Source of the DNA: Malurus cyaneus samueli
Taxonomy: Eukaryota > Chordata > Aves > Passeriformes > Maluridae
DNA length: 64,000 nt
Direction: 5' to 3'
NCBI GenBank assembly: GCA_009741485.1
Contig: VKON01000103.1
Coordinates: 1-64,000 of the forward strand
In this document: piece by piece, positions 61,701 to 64,000 of the stretch
Layout: every line of letters starts with the position of its first letter
How positions within the stretch are numbered: position 1 is the stretch's first letter
The notes under the pieces: model-generated
Seen by the model: only the letters and a program-made list of their open reading frames with translations
Told to the model about the DNA's origin: nothing
Databases searched by the model: none
Translations under genes and position numbers: made by a program

Positions 61701-62961
61701 TTGTTGGTTGAAAAAGGAACAGAAAAATCAAAGTGACATTAATTTTCAACTCACTGCAACGCTGAGCTGCAAAATAAGGTTTTGGAAACTGAAGGCAGCT
61801 CTCTGGCCCTCGCAGTGAGAAGAATGGTGTTATTAAAAGAAGCAGTCTTGCGTTTCTCTCTTCCTTTTCATAAAGAAAGTGCTCTAATGTAGCTAAAAGG
61901 GGGCCTGTGCTTCGCTCTTGCTGAAATAACTCTTTATCTCTGACAGGTGGAAGAAAAAGAATTTCAGGAACCCAGAAGTAAAAATGAGAATTTTTATTAT
62001 ATCTTGCAATCCCAGCAGAGAATTCTATATTCTTCTATATTCTTGCAGTAAGTTGTTTTTTTGTTGGTTTTTTTTTTGTTTTTTTTTGCTATTGTACAAC
62101 ATTATGCTTTTATTCTGGCAACTAAAAGGCACAAAACACAATGTTACCTTCCATTAACGTTTCATAGCAGGGTTGACAATTTAGTTTTATAACACATCAC
62201 TCCATTTTTCATGACCATTACCTGCCTAAGAATTCCTCTCTTATCAGAAACCTGAGAGATTCTCAAAGAGAACAGCACTGTATTTTCAGAAAGATATTTA
62301 CCTGTGAAGAGATACAGAAAGTACACAAATCACATACAATACAACATTATAGCAAACAGGTGAAGCGTGTACAATGGAAAAGGAAAATATGTGCACTTCT
62401 GCACTTTATGAATATCCTAATTCCCTTCCCTCTGGAAGACAGTATAAATACCTCTGTATCTCACTTTGCTCCACAGTGATTTTTCTAATTTAAACAAAGC
62501 AAGCAATCTGGAAGAGCTTTTCCCATCACACCTGTTATTGAGTCTAGGATCATGGGGAAGAAGGAAGTTTTAGGTATCAACACTGCAACATTCTAGCACT
62601 GTTACCTGAATGAAAAAACAATCCTAAATCCTGCACTTCTTATCCTTGTCCGAAATTAAACTCTTAAATGAGAGCTTTTGCTCTTTTTTCCTCCTTCTCA
62701 AATACCACATTTACATGTCTGCAGAGCTGTGGATCACATTTTCCTGCCATCATCCATATGTTTTTGATTGCTTCCCCCCCGCTGCAGTAAGAAGTAAACT
62801 CTATTTTCAATGTAAGACACCAGTGTTGACTAATTATGTTCCTTACCCTGATTCCGAGCTCCACGTTCTCTCCTCCATATATTTCCATGCCTTCATCCAG
62901 TAATCCAATCTCTTGGAAGTATTCTCGATCCACTATGAAGCATCCAATCAATGCAGGGCTT
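34641..62961 (-). CDS. GALNT18: GALNT18 (polypeptide N-acetylgalactosaminyltransferase 18), 3' half, six exons
   Basis: Exons in transcript order: 62,961-62,847; 56,101-55,916; 52,080-51,943; 50,448-50,353; 43,132-42,968; 34,787-34,641. They join into one frame of about 281 residues ending in TAG. The family adds GalNAc to serine or threonine of proteins as the first step of mucin-type O-glycosylation, as type II Golgi membrane proteins. The window holds the end of the GT-A catalytic domain (YGGEN and CSRIAHIER segments) and the complete ricin-type lectin domain with its three CLD/QxW-like repeats. GALNT8, 9, 17 and 18 form a close subgroup with YGGEN in place of the usual WGGEN. The C-terminal segment fits GALNT18 best from memory; the close paralogues are the alternative. 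The N-terminal half lies beyond the right edge. All splice borders are GT-AG and no disabling change is seen. Confidence 0.85.
38282..38302. repeat. Short inverted repeat
   Basis: Arms CTAGTTAA and TTAACTAG are perfect complements around a 5-base centre, in a TAATTAA-rich setting. It may be chance in AT-rich DNA. Confidence 0.5.
38380..38540 (-). mobile_element. CR1 LINE fragment, antisense
   Basis: The + strand reads AATACAGAATTGTTCAGGTG, then TTTTAGATCATTGAGTTCAA, CAACACTGTCAAGTCC, TGTCCCTAAGTGCC and AAATACCTCCAGGAACAGTG. This is the antisense order of a CR1 3' region. It lies inside the GALNT18 intron, and its minus-strand sense matches the gene's direction. Confidence 0.85.
42968..43132 (-). 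CDS. GALNT18: GALNT18 exon (lectin beta repeat)
   Basis: 55 codons, phase 0 on both sides. It starts [14 protein letters not shown] and carries an acidic [10 protein letters not shown] segment and the YWQF motif of the second ricin-type repeat. The acceptor is TGTTGCAG and the donor GTAATT. Confidence 0.9.
44394..44440. repeat. Poly-A tract with A/G-rich extension
   Basis: A long uninterrupted A-run followed by AAAAAAAAGAAAAAGAAGG. No flanking retrocopy or target-site duplication was recognised. Confidence 0.85.
45924..45954. repeat. (ATTGATTA)n microsatellite
   Basis: About four exact copies of an 8-base unit, ending in AATCCC. Confidence 0.9.
46886..46906. repeat. Poly-T tract
   Basis: A run of about 20 T followed by CTTTTAG, inside the GALNT18 intron. 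Confidence 0.85.
47515..47600 (-). mobile_element. CR1 LINE 3' fragment, antisense
   Basis: TTAGGTTGGAAAAGACTTTT and AAGATCATCCAATCCAACTG are the antisense CR1 3' signature; CTAATGCTGCCCCAGCAAG follows. It is short and diverged. Confidence 0.8.
50353..50448 (-). CDS. GALNT18: GALNT18 exon (lectin alpha repeat)
   Basis: 32 codons, phase 0 on both sides. It starts [19 protein letters not shown], with the CLD motif of the first ricin-type repeat, and ends CHGLTPQ. The acceptor is TATTTTAG and the donor GTGAGT. Confidence 0.9.
50449..51942 (-). other. GALNT18: GALNT18 intron (1.5 kb)
   Basis: Unique AT-rich sequence containing one perfect 12-bp inverted repeat at 50,896-50,938. No other gene or transposon was recognised. 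Confidence 0.8.
50896..50938. repeat. Nested inverted repeat (hairpin/cruciform candidate)
   Basis: Arms CTCCTCAGACAG (50,896-50,907) and CTGTCTGAGGAG (50,927-50,938) are perfectly complementary. The 19-base loop itself contains CTGTCAGACAG, a smaller inverted repeat, so the element also reads as two direct copies of CAGACAGTTTTCTGT. Confidence 0.9.
51943..52080 (-). CDS. GALNT18: GALNT18 exon (end of catalytic domain/linker)
   Basis: 46 codons, phase 0 on both sides. It starts [19 protein letters not shown] and includes CKTFRWYL, the conserved C-terminal end of the catalytic domain before the lectin linker. The acceptor is TTATGTGCAG and the donor GTAAGG. Confidence 0.92.
52172..52270 (-). 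mobile_element. CR1-type fragment, antisense
   Basis: GGAATCACAGAATCAACAGT, GTTGGAAGGGGCCC and GACCATTGAGTCCACTCCTG are close to the antisense start of avian CR1 3' ends. The right border is unclear. Confidence 0.7.
55745..55830. repeat. Low-complexity TA/TG-rich tract
   Basis: Alternating TATATATGTTTGTATG and ATACGCATACGTGTATAC segments. It lies about 90 bp from a GALNT18 exon on the intron side. Confidence 0.5.
55916..56101 (-). CDS. GALNT18: GALNT18 exon (catalytic domain)
   Basis: 62 codons, phase 0 on both sides. It starts [20 protein letters not shown]: the VWQCGG block and CSRIAHIER, whose histidine aligns with the metal-coordinating histidine of active family members. It ends [11 protein letters not shown]. 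The acceptor is CCCTCCTAG and the donor GTGAGC. Confidence 0.93.
61085..61290 (-). mobile_element. CR1 LINE fragment, antisense
   Basis: CTCACCCTCCCTCTGGGTGA, TTCTCCTGACACCCAGCC, a CTCCAGCCTATTCCCTGG-like piece, CTGCCCCTCCAGTTCCCCTC and GATCTCCCCTCAGTCTCACC run in the antisense order of the CR1 coding 3' region. It is better preserved than the other CR1 pieces here. Confidence 0.85.
62050..62092. repeat. T-rich low-complexity tract
   Basis: Runs of T separated by single G or GG (TTTTTTTGTTGG, then a longer T-run). Confidence 0.8.
62847..62961 (-). CDS. GALNT18: GALNT18 exon (catalytic domain, YGGEN segment)
   Basis: 115 bases: one base completing an upstream codon, then 38 codons. It starts [20 protein letters not shown] and includes [15 protein letters not shown]. 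The acceptor is TTGTTCTTCCAG and the donor GTAAGG, so the exon enters in phase 2 and leaves in phase 0. YGGEN replaces the WGGEN found in most family members. It is the most upstream GALNT18 exon in the window. Confidence 0.93.
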
Positions 62962-64000
62962 CTGGAAGAACAAACCAGCAGCAACCAAAATAAGCAGATA
63001 GATTATGAAGAATTTTATTATCCAAACAAGGATTATACTTATAATTGCTGGGTAAAATGGTGCAGCAAAACAGATTCTGAAGGATGTGTTTCTCAAAGAG
63101 ATTAATTTCACCCTGCCTTCTAATACCTTTAATTCTAAAGTAAAATATGTGCTAGTGAAGGAAAATAGAGCCAAAATTATTGGACATAGAAATTCACCAG
63201 AGCAGGCAGGATTTCAGTGCTAACAGTGAGAGATCCAGGAGCCCCAGTTTTGTTCCTGAGGCAAAGGCCAGTGCAGTCTCTGCCCTTGCTAAGCCCTCAA
63301 GTCTCTTGTCTGTGATAATTGCAAAGGACACCTGCTGATGCACAGTTCGGTGTGGCTAGGCAGAAGCAAGGTTCAGCTAGAGCTAAAAAACTTGTGTCTG
63401 TATGCTTATGTAAAAAAAAAAGAGATTATTTCTTGAATAGGAACATCCAGATAAGGTTTTCTAATACAGCATCAAGGAAAGTCTGCCCTTACCAGCGTAG
63501 TGTAACATTGTCCTGAGCCAAATTCAAACACATCGCATATCTTTACTGGATCAGTAATCTGTATTTATGTCATGGTCTGAACCAAGCCATTTTTACTATA
63601 CAGAGACAATTTTAATAAGGTAAGAGTTCAGCCACAGAGGGTATGATTTTACCTTTATGAGATGCAGTGGAGAAGGATACAGAGACATTTAGCCTTTTCA
63701 TTTTTCTCCTACCTTATAATCCACAATGGCAGAAATAAAAGAAAAATGTCTTTCCTGATTATTATGCTGGTATCAGGCACTCTGGTAATAAGAGGAAATT
63801 AATTAGCAGGATGGGGGAAATCACCCTGCTTTTATTGAGGACACTCAAGCTACAGTAAGTGTAGACATCTGCTTTCAAACAGATTATAGGGTGTCTTAAT
63901 CACAGTTTGTGCAATTCTGCAGAAATCTATATATTTATACCTTTAAAAGCTATAGTGCTCACTCTAAAACAATGAAAGCCTGTTTCTGATACATTTATTA
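62962..64000 (-). other. GALNT18: GALNT18 intron, partial
   Basis: Runs off the right edge. AT-rich, with no coding exon or recognised repeat; the next upstream exon is outside the window. Confidence 0.7.

Larger units (their letters stand above)
56102..62846 (-). other. GALNT18: GALNT18 intron (6.7 kb)
   Basis: It contains a CR1 fragment (61,085-61,290) and a T-rich tract (62,050-62,092). The open frames near 56,920-57,280 lie in two competing frames and match nothing I know. No other gene was recognised. Confidence 0.8.

Noticed and set aside
34641..62961. GALNT9, GALNT17 or GALNT8 as the identity of the transferase
   Set aside because: The last exon ([15 protein letters not shown], ending NVLSSLSS) fits my memory of GALNT18 and not the C-termini of GALNT9 or GALNT17. 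GALNT8 is less firmly excluded.

Overview
This is vertebrate nuclear DNA, most likely from a songbird (passerine). The evidence is CR1 retrotransposon pieces in both orientations, a tRNA-Ile-derived SINE with a CR1-type tail (the zebra-finch TguSINE1 design), an LTR type I recognise from passerine genomes, and spliced exons with standard GT-AG borders. There are no bacterial-style operons, ribosome binding sites or CRISPR arrays. Repeat-family names are from memory because no database could be searched.

Layout. 1-7,014: a G-rich minisatellite of about 450 copies of a 15-16 bp unit, cut by the left edge. 7,015-23,680: AT-rich noncoding DNA with CR1 fragments and the SINE. 23,681-25,779: a compact two-exon gene on the + strand for a predicted 222-residue membrane protein. 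A 35-bp tandem repeat lies upstream of it and a 23-bp AT-rich minisatellite lies in its probable 3' UTR. 27,334-27,684: the left part of an LTR. 27,685-34,111: about 160 copies of a CpG-rich 41-bp unit that appears to have expanded from inside that LTR. 34,326-64,000, minus strand: the 3' half of a polypeptide GalNAc-transferase gene, best matched to GALNT18.

GALNT18 is the secure gene. Six coding exons give about 281 residues: the C-terminal part of the catalytic domain and the whole ricin-type lectin domain, ending in a stop codon. Five exon junctions within the window join in frame (all phase 0). The upstream exons lie beyond the right edge. Its stop codon is only about 530 bp from the 41-bp array.

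The most unusual content is the pair of kilobase-scale GC-rich tandem arrays. Both contain a GGGCAGG...GAGCT motif resembling the classical hypervariable minisatellite core, and one appears to be an LTR-born satellite. Neither should be read as protein-coding, although both are free of stop codons over very long stretches.
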